A DNA stretch of 64,000 nucleotides from CAVRQM01 sp963756975 (GCA_963756975.1 CAVWPS010000002.1:2238543-2302542), one strand, 5' to 3'. Positions 16,168 to 25,176 are shown, numbered from the stretch's first letter. Numbers and translations are program-made. The notes: generated from the sequence alone by a model not told the origin.

Positions 16168-17670
16168 GTGACCACCGCACTGCAACTCGCCGGCATCGAG
16201 AAGTCGTTTCCCGGCGTGCGCGCGCTGCGGGGCGTGTCGATCCGGCTCGACACCGGCAGCATCCATGCGCTGCTGGGCGAAAACGGTGCCGGAAAGTCGA
16301 CCCTCATCAAGATCGTCACCGGTGTCCAGAGACCGGACGCGGGAACGATGATGATGGACGGCCGCTCGGTCCATTTCGCCAACCCGCTCGCGGCGATCGC
16401 GGCCGGCATCGGTGTCGTCCACCAGGAGCGCAACCTGATCCCGCGCTTTTCGATCGGCGAGAACCTGCTGCTGGACAAAATCGCGATCGGATCGGTCAAG
16501 CCGGTCGACTACGGCGCGTTGCACGCGGAGGCGACGCGGTGGCTGAAACTTCTCGACCTCGACATCGATCCGCGGCGCCCGATTTCGGGCCTCAACGTCG
16601 CGACCATGCAGATGGTCGAGATCGCACGCGCGCTGTCGCTGCAGTCGCGGGTGTTGCTGCTCGATGAACCGACCGCGTCGTTGACCCCGCACGAGACGGA
16701 CGCCCTGTTCGTCGTGCTGCGGCGGCTGCGCGACCAGGGTGTCGCGATCGTCTTCGTCAGCCATAAGCTGGAGGAGGTGCAGGCGCTGTGCGACGTGGTG
16801 ACCGTGTTGCGCGATGGCCGTAACGCGTGTGACGGGGTTTCGATGGCGGCCGTCGACCGTGGCGATCTCGTGCGGCTGATGATCGGCCGCGCCGAGCAGA
16901 TCGCCGAACCCGGACCGCCGGCGCAGCCCGGTGCTCCGGCTTTGGAACTGCGCGGGGTCGCGACGCGGGCCGGGCACAAGGACATCGACCTCACACTGCG
17001 CGACGGCGAAGTCGTCGGGCTGTACGGCTTGGTCGGGGCGGGCCGCAGCGAGTTGGCGCGAGCGGTGATCGGACTCGATCATATAAGCGCCGGCGAGATC
17101 CGCGTGCGGGGCAAACCCGCGACCATCGCGTCTGTGGGTGAGGCGCTGAACCGCTACGGCATCGGCTACGTCAGTGAGGATCGCAAGCAGGAGGGTGTCA
17201 TCCTGTTGCACGGCGTGCTCGCTAACGCCGGGATCACCGTCTGGCGGAGACTCCGCCGCCGGCTGGGCTGGCTGCGCGAGGGCCGGATCCGGTCGGCGGT
17301 CCTGCCGGTGCTACGGCAACTCGAGGTGCGGATGGCTGGGCTCGACACGCCGGTCGCGAACCTGTCGGGCGGTAACCAGCAGAAGGTGAGCCTTGCGAAG
17401 TGGCTTGTTGCCGGCACGGGTATTCTGATCGTCGATGAGCCGACGGTCGGCATCGACGTAAAGACCAAGGCGTATCTCCACGGCCTGTTACGTGACCTCG
17501 CGCGCGCAGGGTCGGCAGTCCTGGTCATCTCCTCGGACATGCCGGAACTGATTAACCTGTCCGACCGCATCCTGGTTATGCATGGCTACCGGTTGACTGG
17601 CGCTATCCCGAACGATCGCGACTACGAGCGCATGTCTGAACGCATTATGGGAGCTATCCACGCTAAATAA
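16168..17670 (+). CDS. Ribose-type ABC transporter ATPase with two nucleotide-binding domains (RbsA-like)
   Basis: A 500-residue tandem ATPase starting at GTG 16168. The N-terminal domain has Walker A GENGAGKST, a degenerate signature (ISGLNVATMQMVEIARAL) and Walker B VLLLDEPTA. The C-terminal domain has the relaxed P-loop GLVGAGRSE, a clear signature LSGGNQQKV and Walker B ILIVDEPT. This asymmetric layout is normal for the family. It ends the four-gene importer operon, and an inverted repeat follows 9 bp after the stop. Confidence 0.94.
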   Translation: MTTALQLAGIEKSFPGVRALRGVSIRLDTGSIHALLGENGAGKSTLIKIVTGVQRPDAGTMMMDGRSVHFANPLAAIAAGIGVVHQERNLIPRFSIGENLLLDKIAIGSVKPVDYGALHAEATRWLKLLDLDIDPRRPISGLNVATMQMVEIARALSLQSRVLLLDEPTASLTPHETDALFVVLRRLRDQGVAIVFVSHKLEEVQALCDVVTVLRDGRNACDGVSMAAVDRGDLVRLMIGRAEQIAEPGPPAQPGAPALELRGVATRAGHKDIDLTLRDGEVVGLYGLVGAGRSELARAVIGLDHISAGEIRVRGKPATIASVGEALNRYGIGYVSEDRKQEGVILLHGVLANAGITVWRRLRRRLGWLREGRIRSAVLPVLRQLEVRMAGLDTPVANLSGGNQQKVSLAKWLVAGTGILIVDEPTVGIDVKTKAYLHGLLRDLARAGSAVLVISSDMPELINLSDRILVMHGYRLTGAIPNDRDYERMSERIMGAIHAK

Positions 17671-17678
17671 GGCTAACG

Positions 17679-17708
17679 CCTTTTCAAGTTCGCGCATCTT
17701 TGAAAAGG
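17679..17708 (+). terminator. Hairpin after the ribose-type importer operon
   Basis: CCTTTTCAA at 17679-17687 and TTGAAAAGG at 17700-17708 form a perfect 9-bp stem with a 12-base loop, starting 8 bases after the TAA of the ATPase gene. There is no long U-tract, so it is either a weak terminator or an mRNA-stabilising end hairpin. Confidence 0.5.
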
Positions 17709-17754
17709 TCTACAAAAGCAAACCCGCGAGCCGCTTCCCCGCCGCCCACTCAAT

Positions 17755-17842
17755 CCGGATCGCGGCATCGAATGCCGCCTACGGATCGCGCCTCCATGTG
17801 CGGCGGTGTCGGCTCCTGCGAATGGCGGGATCAGGGCCGTGT
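17755..17842. repeat. Diverged repeat, copy A
   Basis: This stretch, beginning CCGGATCGCGGCATCGAA, aligns with 25086-25176 over about 88 bases, at roughly 70% identity by eye with small gaps. Each copy lies in the non-coding tract downstream of a ribose-type importer operon. No protein that I recognise explains it. Confidence 0.5.
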
Positions 17843-18045
17843 GGGCGCGGTATTCCTCTTCTCGGTTCGGAGCGATAAGCATTCCGGTCGTCAGCAGGCG
17901 ACGGTGATGGCATCCAAGTCGGGGCGACTCCAGATCACGCCCCACGCATGGCGCGTAATCATCTCCGGGAGCTCAGCCGTGAAATCGGTGGTTGCCGTAA
18001 TCGTACGCTTCACATGCGCGTCGCCAAGCACCGCGCGGCGTTGGC
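17840..18045 (-). pseudogene. Carboxymuconolactone decarboxylase family remnant
   Basis: In one minus frame the text reads RRAVLGDAHVKRT, then TDFTAELPEMITRHAWGVIW and SRPDLDA before a stop at 17891. Another frame continues with LLTTGMLIAPNREEEYRAH. Together these match the core of carboxymuconolactone decarboxylases (AhpD fold). The usual start and C-terminus are missing and there is one frameshift, so this is a decayed fragment. The rest of 17709-18640 has no gene I can recognise. Confidence 0.65.
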
Positions 18046-18645
18046 GATTGCCCGAGGCGTTCGTCGCACGGAGGCCGACATCGACAACCACCTCGCCGCC
18101 GGTAGCGTGCGTGGAGCCGGCTCGAGCGGCAGCGGCAGCGTGTCGGGTCCGGCAGGCACATCGACGATCCCCGCTCGATCAGGTGGTCAGCATTGAATGC
18201 TGCTCGCGGCATGCAGCCCCAATCTTTGACATAAACCACGCTCGCCGACTGATACCAGGCAGTAAAACACTGATGGACCAGCCGATTGCCGCCGCTGGTT
18301 GGTACGACCCGGAGGGGATCGGGGCCGTAGCCTCACGAGGACGAACGGTCGAGCGAACCTCCCGCCGACCGCGGTGACCGGTGTTGTCGAGGTCCATTTT
18401 GCCGGGGAGATGCGCTATCCGAAGGAAGTAAAGGTGGCCGGCGCGACTATGGAGTTCCTGAAGGCTGAACGCGCGTAAGCTCTATCCGGCGCGCCCTCAC
18501 GACCCGAATACGTTGAATGTGGGTAGGAGGAACGAACTCTAACGAGTTCAACACTGGGTTTGGGGGCTGCCGCGAAGGACCAAGACGTCAATTAGCGACA
18601 GAGCTTGTAGTCTTGAGAACGCAACCGTTCCGCTGAATGAGACCT
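18046..18645. other. No recognisable gene
   Basis: Short open frames occur on both strands but none has a family signature, a convincing ribosome binding site or consistent codon usage. A short plus-strand frame near 18372-18478 (VTGVVEVHFAGEM, ending KAERA) could be the tail of a lost gene, but I cannot name it. Confidence 0.4.
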
Positions 18646-19416
18646 TTATCGAACGCCGAGGCCGGCCGTCAGCCCGCCGTCGATACGGAAGTCGGTGCCA
18701 GTGCAGAAACCGGCCCGCGGCCCTACCAAGAAAGCCACCATTTCCGCGACCTCTTCCGGTTCTCCGATGCGCCCGAGCGGGTGGGCACCGGCGAAGCGGG
18801 AGAATACTGCGTCGATGTCGGCACCCGGCCCGTCGAACCGTCTCGCTGCCATCTCCAGCATCGGCGTGCGGACCGAGCCGGGGCTCACCGAATTAACCCG
18901 GATTTGGTCGGCCGCGTGGTCGAGAGCCATTGCGCGTGTCAGCGCGTGGATCGCCCCTTTGGAGGCAACATAGGCGGCCACACCTTGCTGGCACGCATAC
19001 CCCTGCACCGATGCGACGTTGACAATCGACCCCCCGCCGCGGCGGCGCATTTCCGGGATGGCGGAGCGAGCCGTGAGGTGCACGCCACCGACGTTCACCG
19101 CGAGACAGCGAGCGAACGTTAACGGGTCCGTGGTCTCGACCGTGCCATATGGATGAATCGCGGCTGCGTTGACCAAAATATCGAGGCCGCCGGCCCACTC
19201 GACCGCGGCCGCGACGGCGGCGGCCACCTCAACCGGCGCGGACACGTCAACGGCGAGAACCCGAATTGAGCGATGTAGCGACTCCATGCCGGCGTTGGCG
19301 GCAGGATCGTTGCCCACCGCCAACACCTGCGCTCCGCCCAGCGCCAATCGAACAGCCACCGCCCGGCCAATCCCAGAGGTGCCGGTTACGAGTGCCACCT
19401 TTCCGCTGAGTTCCAT
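18646..19416 (-). CDS. Short-chain dehydrogenase/reductase
   Basis: A 256-residue SDR. It has the cofactor motif TGTSGIGR near the N-terminus, NAAAIHP after strand 4, catalytic Ser in IVNVASVQGYA, YVASK for Tyr and Lys, and the end TDFRIDGGLTAG. ATG 19416 is preceded by GGAGG 10 bases upstream. It is transcribed divergently from the mannonate dehydratase operon, sharing a 120-bp control region. A natural role is oxidation or reduction of the hexonate/hexuronate handled by that operon (for example a mannonate oxidoreductase), but this is inferred from context. Confidence 0.9.
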   Translation of the reverse strand: MELSGKVALVTGTSGIGRAVAVRLALGGAQVLAVGNDPAANAGMESLHRSIRVLAVDVSAPVEVAAAVAAAVEWAGGLDILVNAAAIHPYGTVETTDPLTFARCLAVNVGGVHLTARSAIPEMRRRGGGSIVNVASVQGYACQQGVAAYVASKGAIHALTRAMALDHAADQIRVNSVSPGSVRTPMLEMAARRFDGPGADIDAVFSRFAGAHPLGRIGEPEEVAEMVAFLVGPRAGFCTGTDFRIDGGLTAGLGVR

Positions 19417-19436
19417 AGACGACCAGCCTCCATTCA

Positions 19437-19529
19437 TTGGACCAGAGACGCATAGCATCGGCAGGTGTTGACAGCCAGTGCGCCCTCCGTCACCAATCAG
19501 ACCAACTTGGTCCAACAAAGTGTGGGGGA
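19437..19529 (+). promoter_or_regulatory. Control region of the mannonate dehydratase operon
   Basis: The gap contains a -35 consensus TTGACA at 19468-19473 with no good -10. The symmetric operator-like site GACCAACTTGGTC is at 19500-19512, where the transcription start would fall, and a related TTGGACCA is at 19437-19444. A purine-rich TGGGGGAA at 19523-19530 precedes TTG 19537 at good spacing. The half-site ACCAA/TTGGT resembles those bound by FadR-subfamily GntR regulators (UxuR, ExuR, PdhR). A regulator of that class is encoded in this operon. Confidence 0.5.
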
Positions 19530-19536
19530 AACGCTG

Positions 19537-20601
19537 TTGAAGCTCGGCTTCGGCCTCTATCGCCACATGCTGGACGACGCGCACTACGCGTTCGCGCGGC
19601 AATGCAACGCGACCCATATCGTCGTTCACATGTGCGACTATTTTCGCGGTGCCGACGGTGGACCGCGCGCCGACCAGCCGGTGGGTGACGGGTCCGGCTG
19701 GGGTGTTGCAGAAGGCCGCGTCTGGACCGTCGACGAGTTGTCGGCGATCCGCGACGCGATGGCGGCGCATGGCCTGACGTTTCATGCAATCGAGAACTTC
19801 GACCCGGCGTTTTGGGATCACGTGCTGTTCGGCGGCCCGCGTCGCGACGCGCAGATGGCGGACCTTCAGCAACTGGTGCGTAATGTGGGTGCCGCGGGTA
19901 TCGCCGTAATCGGCTACAATTTCAGCCTCGCCGGAGTAGCGGGGCGAGTGACCGGGCCCTGGGCGCGCGGCGGCGCCCCGTCAGTCGGCCTCGACGGGCG
20001 CAACGCAATAACCAACTCGGCGATGCCGGCGGGTATGGCATGGAACATGGTTGTTGACGCATCGGCCACCGGCCTGCGCCGCTCACTCGACGTCGAAACG
20101 CTATGGTCTAATCTTGCTTGGTTCTTAGAGCGGATCCTTCCTGTTGCGGAAGCAGCGGGAGTCACCATAGCGGCGCACCCCGACGATCCTCCGCTGGAGA
20201 CCGTGCGCCGGCAGCCGCGCCTGGTTTGGCGGCCGGAGCTTTACCGGCGCTTGCTCGATCTATCGCCAAGCCCCGCTCACAAGCTGGAGTTCTGTGTCGG
20301 CACGGTAGCGGAGATGATGAACGGCGACGTGCACGAGGCGATCGGCGAGCACGCGCGTGATGGCCGCATCGCTTACGTGCACATGCGCAACGTGCGTGGC
20401 CGGGTGCCGCATTACCGCGAGACGTTCATCGACGAGGGCGACGTCGATGTCTCGCGCGTGATCCGCACGCTGCGCGACGCCGAGTTCGAAGGCGTGATCA
20501 TCCCTGACCACGCGCCGCAGATGACCTGCGCCGCCCCGTGGCATGCCGGCATGGCGTTCGCGATGGGCTACCTGAACGCGCTGATGCAAGCCAAACAATG
20601 A
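19537..20601 (+). CDS. uxuA: D-mannonate dehydratase (UxuA family)
   Basis: About 354 residues from TTG 19537, a start supported by a GGGGGA site 7 bases upstream and by the conserved opening KLGFGLYRHML. In-frame GTG 19522 and 19465 are longer alternatives. UxuA converts D-mannonate to 2-keto-3-deoxy-D-gluconate with a divalent metal. Diagnostic pieces are IAAHPDDPPLE, HKLEFCVGTVAEM, the VHMRNVRG strand, ETFIDEGDVD and PDHAPQM. The downstream GntR gene overlaps by ATGA. The order dehydratase-regulator-SBP-ATPase-permease makes this a self-regulated hexonate or hexuronate operon. Confidence 0.92.
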   Translation: MKLGFGLYRHMLDDAHYAFARQCNATHIVVHMCDYFRGADGGPRADQPVGDGSGWGVAEGRVWTVDELSAIRDAMAAHGLTFHAIENFDPAFWDHVLFGGPRRDAQMADLQQLVRNVGAAGIAVIGYNFSLAGVAGRVTGPWARGGAPSVGLDGRNAITNSAMPAGMAWNMVVDASATGLRRSLDVETLWSNLAWFLERILPVAEAAGVTIAAHPDDPPLETVRRQPRLVWRPELYRRLLDLSPSPAHKLEFCVGTVAEMMNGDVHEAIGEHARDGRIAYVHMRNVRGRVPHYRETFIDEGDVDVSRVIRTLRDAEFEGVIIPDHAPQMTCAAPWHAGMAFAMGYLNALMQAKQ

Positions 20602-21296
20602 ACGATCTCGCCTCGCCACTGTCTAGCGTGGATGCGTTGGTGCGCGACATTCGCGCGATGATGCGCTCCGAGAAACTCGTTGTCGGTGATCGGCTGCCGA
20701 CCGAGCGCGAACTGGGGGAGCGCTTCCAGGCCAGCCGCAACACCGTACGTGAGGCGCTGCGAACGTTGAGGGCGTACGGAATGATCGAGGTGCGGCCAAA
20801 AGTGGGAGCTGTCATCATCGACCGTGCGATGGAGGCGGTGTTCGACTTGTTCGCCTTCAACGTGGAAGTGAACCGCGAGACTTTCAGCGACGTGCAGGGC
20901 TTCCGTCGGCTGGTCGAGGTCGGCATAGGCGAGCAGGTCATCATGGACGCGACGCCGTCGGACTTAGGGCCAATCGATGCATTAAACGCATCGATGCGCC
21001 ATGCGGAAACTGCCACCGACGCCGCCGAGTTCGATTATCGCTTTCATGCCCAACTGGTTGCCTTGGCGCGCAATCGGACGCTCGATGACATTTATCGGCT
21101 GTTAAAGCCGGTCATCTTGCGCCTGATGCTGCTCGGCAAGACGCGGCGGCCGACCCTGGCCGACACGTTCGACGACCACGCCGGAATTATGGACGCGCTA
21201 CGCCGGCGCGATCGTATCGCGTACGCATACCGGATGAGCCGCCACCTGGAGTTCGGAGCCCGGTTCATCGCTGAACAAACAGAAACATACGAGTAG
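20598..21296 (+). CDS. GntR/FadR-type transcriptional regulator with FCD domain
   Basis: A 232-residue regulator. The winged helix at ~12-75 reads LPTERELGERFQASRNTVRE, followed by YGMIEVRPKVGAVI. The FCD helical domain contains a metal/ligand-binding set (FDYRFHAQLV, DDHAGIMDALRRRD). It overlaps uxuA by ATGA and lies 9 bp before the sugar-binding protein gene. The likely job is repression of this operon and of the divergent SDR, relieved by a hexuronate-type ligand. The palindrome at 19500-19512 is the best operator candidate. Confidence 0.92.
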   Translation: MNDLASPLSSVDALVRDIRAMMRSEKLVVGDRLPTERELGERFQASRNTVREALRTLRAYGMIEVRPKVGAVIIDRAMEAVFDLFAFNVEVNRETFSDVQGFRRLVEVGIGEQVIMDATPSDLGPIDALNASMRHAETATDAAEFDYRFHAQLVALARNRTLDDIYRLLKPVILRLMLLGKTRRPTLADTFDDHAGIMDALRRRDRIAYAYRMSRHLEFGARFIAEQTETYE

Positions 21297-21305
21297 GGAA
21301 CGACC

Positions 21306-22265
21306 ATGGAATCAAAAAGGCTTTCCGTCGCACTGCTCGCGGCTGCTGCGCTGGTTCTGACCACCACTGTAGCGCACGCCGACGCACCGACCATCGGCGG
21401 TATCGTGTTCCAGCAAGATCAGTATTTTCGAGGTATCCAGGTCGGACTGCAGAATGGAGCCGAGAATGGCGCGGCGAACCTGCTGCAAGGGAACTCGAAC
21501 TCCAAGCCCGAAAAGGAGGCGACACTGGTGGACACCTTCGTCGCACGCGGCGCAAAGGCCATCGTGATCGCGCCGATTAGTGCCAAGGCGTCGGTGCGCG
21601 CGCTTCAGCGGGCCAACGACAAGGGCGTCAAAATCGTCCTGTATGGCACGCACATGGATGCTGACTTCCCGGTCGCCTTCATCGGCACTTCAGACAGCGA
21701 CATCGGTCAGGGCACCGGCCAGATCGCGGCCGACTTCATCAGAACCAAGCTCGGCGGCACCGCAAACGTCGCGATCCTGGCATTCCGCTCGCAGGTGCCC
21801 GAGCAGAGCGATGCCCGCACCACCGGCTTTTTAGGTGCCGCCCGCGCCGGCGGCACGGTCAACGTCGTGAGCCAGCAGGACGGTTTCCTAGCCGAGAAGG
21901 CGGTTGCGGTAGCAAGCGACATCCTGACCGCGCATCCCGATGTGAACGTCATCTATGCCGCCAATGAAGGTGGGACGGTGGGGGCGGTCCAAGCGGTGCG
22001 CCGCGCGGGTAAGGCCGGCAAAGTCTTCGTGTTCGGTACCGACGGGTCCGAGCAGTTGGCCAACTTCCTGCTCGATCCGGACGGCGTGCTGATTGCGACC
22101 ACCGCGCAGCAGCCGGTCAAGGTCGGCGAGGAGGCGATGAAGACGGCGCTTGCCGCGATCGCAGGCAAGCCGGTCGACAAGAGCGTGCTGGTCCCCGCGC
22201 TGCCCCTGTCTCGAAAGGATGAGCCAGGGGTTCGGGCATTCCTAGCCGCCGCCAAAAGCCAGTAA
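21306..22265 (+). CDS. Ribose-type ABC transporter sugar-binding protein
   Basis: A 319-residue periplasmic protein with a Sec signal peptide (SVALLAAAALVLTTTVAHA). The RbsB-like fold reads GIVFQQDQYFRGIQVGLQ, ARGAKAIVIAPISAKA, FIGTSDSDIGQGTGQIAADF and VFVFGTDGSEQ. AGGGAA precedes ATG 21306 by 8 bases. It is the first transport gene after uxuA and the GntR regulator, so it should bind the sugar acid or glycoside that induces them. Confidence 0.93.
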   Translation: MESKRLSVALLAAAALVLTTTVAHADAPTIGGIVFQQDQYFRGIQVGLQNGAENGAANLLQGNSNSKPEKEATLVDTFVARGAKAIVIAPISAKASVRALQRANDKGVKIVLYGTHMDADFPVAFIGTSDSDIGQGTGQIAADFIRTKLGGTANVAILAFRSQVPEQSDARTTGFLGAARAGGTVNVVSQQDGFLAEKAVAVASDILTAHPDVNVIYAANEGGTVGAVQAVRRAGKAGKVFVFGTDGSEQLANFLLDPDGVLIATTAQQPVKVGEEAMKTALAAIAGKPVDKSVLVPALPLSRKDEPGVRAFLAAAKSQ

Positions 22266-22280
22266 CGACGGCAAGACCTC

Positions 22281-23783
22281 GTGGCGCGGGGCTTGATCGA
22301 GCTTTCGGGCGTCAGCCGAACCTATGGGCCGACACTCGCGCTCGCCCCATTCAGCCATGTGTTTGCGCCGGGCCTGATCCACGCGTTGATGGGCAAAAAT
22401 GGTTCGGGCAAATCGACGTTAATTAAGATGCTGTCGGGCAGCGTTGTGCCGAGCGTCGGGACGATGCGGATAAACGGCGCGGCAGCGGCCTTCCTGACCC
22501 CGGCCGACGCGTTCGCGGCCGGGATCGTCACGGTGCATCAGGAACTGTCGCTGGTGCCGTCGCTCTCGGTGGGCGAGAACATCTACCTCGGGCGGCTGCC
22601 GCAGCGACGTGTCCTGGGCCGAAATATCGTGGACTGGTCCCGTGTGTTCGCCGATGCCGGCCGGCTGATGGCCGACATGGGGCTCGACATCGACCCGCGC
22701 AGCATCGTTGGGCGCTTGTCGGTCGGGCGACAACAGGTCATCGAGATCGCCAAGGCAATGTCCTTCGAGCCGGCGATCCTGCTGCTCGACGAGCCGACAT
22801 CGGCACTAGCCGCGCGCGAAGTCGAGTTGCTGTTCGGCCTGCTGCGGCGATTGCGGACGCGCGGCGTCACGATGATCTACATCACTCACCGGATGAACGA
22901 ACTATTCGAGATCGCCGACACCTGCACCGTGCTGCGCGACGGTCACGCGGTCGACACTGTCGCGATGGCCGACGCGACGCCTGCCGGAATCGTCGAGATG
23001 ATGTTCGGGGACGTCGCCCGCGCTGTGCGTCCCAAGCGTCGCGCAATCGATCGCGATGCGCCGGTGCTTCGCGTACGCGGCCTTACCCGCCGCGATGTGT
23101 TTGCCGAGGTGTCGTTCGATCTGCATCGGGGCGAGGTGCTCGGTATGGCGGGCCTGCTTGGAGCCGGACGAACGGAGGTGCTGCGCGCGATCTTCGGGGC
23201 CGACCCGCTCGACGCGGGTACAATAGAACTGAACGGGGAGGTGATAGGCCGCCCCGATCCGCGCGTCATGAAGCGGCGGGGACTCGGCTACACGCCGGAA
23301 AACCGTAAGGAGGTCGGGCTGGTGCAGGCGCGCTCGGTCCACGACAATCTGTGCCTGGCGAGTCTGGATCGCATCGCCCCGCACTTCCTGCTGACCCGCG
23401 CCGCTGAGCGGCCCTACGTGCGCCGGCAAATTGAAAACCTGGCGATCAAAGTGCCCGACGAAGCGTTTCCGGTGTCGTCCTTGTCTGGGGGCAACCAGCA
23501 GAAGATTGTCATCGGTAACTGGTTGAACGCCGAGCCGCGCGTGATGTTCTTCGACGAGCCGAGCCGCGGCATCGATATGCAGGCCAAGCAGCAGGTGTTT
23601 GACATCATGTGGCGCGAGGCCGCGCGCGGTCTGTCATCGGTATTCGTCTCGAGCGAGCCCGAAGAATTGCTCGAGGTCGCCGACCGCATTCTGGTGATGC
23701 GCGGGGGCCGGATCGTGGCCGATGTCTCGCCGGACCAGACGACACTGACCGAACTGTATCGGCTGTGCATGGAGGGGCCATGA
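22281..23783 (+). CDS. Ribose-type ABC transporter ATPase (RbsA-like, two NBDs)
   Basis: A 500-residue tandem ATPase from GTG 22281. The first NBD has GKNGSGKST and LLLDEPTSA, with a degenerate signature (LSVGRQQVIEIAKAM). The second has GLLGAGRTE, LSGGNQQKI, and FFDEPSRGID as Walker B. The stop overlaps the permease ATG (ATGA). The second Walker B reads DEPSRG rather than DEPTRG, a conservative change. Confidence 0.94.
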   Translation: MARGLIELSGVSRTYGPTLALAPFSHVFAPGLIHALMGKNGSGKSTLIKMLSGSVVPSVGTMRINGAAAAFLTPADAFAAGIVTVHQELSLVPSLSVGENIYLGRLPQRRVLGRNIVDWSRVFADAGRLMADMGLDIDPRSIVGRLSVGRQQVIEIAKAMSFEPAILLLDEPTSALAAREVELLFGLLRRLRTRGVTMIYITHRMNELFEIADTCTVLRDGHAVDTVAMADATPAGIVEMMFGDVARAVRPKRRAIDRDAPVLRVRGLTRRDVFAEVSFDLHRGEVLGMAGLLGAGRTEVLRAIFGADPLDAGTIELNGEVIGRPDPRVMKRRGLGYTPENRKEVGLVQARSVHDNLCLASLDRIAPHFLLTRAAERPYVRRQIENLAIKVPDEAFPVSSLSGGNQQKIVIGNWLNAEPRVMFFDEPSRGIDMQAKQQVFDIMWREAARGLSSVFVSSEPEELLEVADRILVMRGGRIVADVSPDQTTLTELYRLCMEGP

Positions 23784-24775
23784 GCGTCACCGAAGCCCTG
23801 ATCGCCGCGCCGCTTCGGCGGCGCATCAGCACGACGACGCTGAAGATCTACACGATGGAAGTCGTGCTTCTGATGCTGATCGCGGCGCTCGTGTTGAGTG
23901 CGCCGGGATTTGCAACTCTGGGCAACCTTCTCAACGTACTACGAACGGTGTCGATGCTGGGTGTAATCGCCTTCGGCATGACGGCGGTCATCATCGGCGG
24001 CGAGATTGACCTTTCCGTCGGTGCCGGCGTGGCGCTCGCGGGCTGCATCGTGGCTTGGTTCTCCGGCCAGCTCACGCCGCGCCTTGGTTCAGTCGGAGCG
24101 GTGCTCGTCGGTGTTCTGGCCGCGATGCTTGCCGGCGGTGCGATCGGCGCGTTCACCGGCAAGATGCGCCAGTGGTTCCGAGTACCGACCTTCATCACCA
24201 CACTCGCGCTGTTCACCGCGTTGCGCGGGTTCGCCAATCTCATAACCGGCGGTTTCCCCTTGACCGACCTGCCTGACTGGTTCGGATTTCTCGGCGCTGG
24301 CGACCTGCTTGGCATCCCGTTCCCGGTGTATGTGTTCGCGTCGGTGTTTCTGCTGATGCATGGATTGATGACGTATTCGCGGTTTGGCCGCGCCGTGTAC
24401 GCGGTCGGCGGCAATGCGGAGGCAGCCCGGCTGTCTGGGATCGACGTGTTCGGAGTCAAGACGGCGACGCTGATCATCACCGGCGTCCTCACGGCTATCA
24501 CCGGCACGCTTATTTCATCGCAGATCGGCTCGGGCACCGGGACTACGGCGACCGGCATGGAGCTCGATGTGATCGCCGCCACGATTATCGGCGGCACCAG
24601 TCTGTTCGGCGGCAAAGGCCGCGTCTGGGGCACGCTGTTGGGGGTGCTGTTCCTTGGGTGCATCACAAATGGGATGACGCTGCTGAACGTGTCCGAGTAT
24701 TGGCAGTATGTCGTGCGGGGCGGCATCATCTTGGGCGCAGTCCTGGTTAATCAGGTGCTGGATGAGGTGCGGTAG
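23780..24775 (+). CDS. Ribose-type ABC permease (RbsC-like)
   Basis: A 331-residue permease from ATG 23780, preceded by GGAGGGG and overlapping the ATPase stop. The family landmarks are GGEIDLSVGAGVALAG, GGNAEAARLSGIDVFGVK, and GTSLFGGKGRVWGTLLG, with about nine hydrophobic segments. Only one permease gene is present here, unlike the 14170-16166 pair, so the channel is probably a homodimer. It is the last gene of the uxuA operon. Confidence 0.93.
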   Translation: MSVTEALIAAPLRRRISTTTLKIYTMEVVLLMLIAALVLSAPGFATLGNLLNVLRTVSMLGVIAFGMTAVIIGGEIDLSVGAGVALAGCIVAWFSGQLTPRLGSVGAVLVGVLAAMLAGGAIGAFTGKMRQWFRVPTFITTLALFTALRGFANLITGGFPLTDLPDWFGFLGAGDLLGIPFPVYVFASVFLLMHGLMTYSRFGRAVYAVGGNAEAARLSGIDVFGVKTATLIITGVLTAITGTLISSQIGSGTGTTATGMELDVIAATIIGGTSLFGGKGRVWGTLLGVLFLGCITNGMTLLNVSEYWQYVVRGGIILGAVLVNQVLDEVR

Positions 24776-25085
24776 GATTTGGCACCCGGTGGTTTGGTAA
24801 CCTGGAAGCGGGCGTCCATGTGGCCCTGCGCCACCACATCAGGCTGTTTGAGAGCGTTATCGATTTGCTTGCGAATGCCATTGATGTCGTAGGATTGATC
24901 ACTGGACCTAGTGACTGCGGCCAGACCTGCTTGGGCAAGGAACCGGAGCTACGTCAGCCTCAGATAGCCTGCCCCTAGCGTCTCAGCGTCCAAGGTGAGG
25001 TGCATACCGGACCCGCGTGGGTAACGGGAGGATACCTCTCCTGAGTTCGTCGCTGAGTCTGCAAGCCGCCCGATAGCTGTCGAGG
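24776..25085 (-). other. Degraded coding remnant, unknown
   Basis: A minus-strand frame over about 24770-24905 reads SDQSYDINGIRKQ, NALKQPDVVAQGHMDARF, and QVTKPPGAKSYRT, with normal-looking codon use but no start and no family I can name. It runs into the end of the permease gene. It may be the tail of a gene cut by insertion of the upstream operon. Confidence 0.3.
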
Positions 25086-25176
25086 CCGGATCGTGGCATC
25101 GAACGCTGCTTACAGGTCTGGCTTCGTGCGCAGCGGAAGGTGGGCTCCTGTCAACGACGCGATCCCGGCCCTGTCA
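25086..25176. repeat. Diverged repeat, copy B
   Basis: This is the second copy of the stretch at 17755-17842, beginning CCGGATCGTGGCATCGAA and sharing GGCTCCTG and GGCCCTGT blocks at matching spacing. The remaining ~400 bases to 25600 hold only short frames without recognisable content. Confidence 0.5.
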
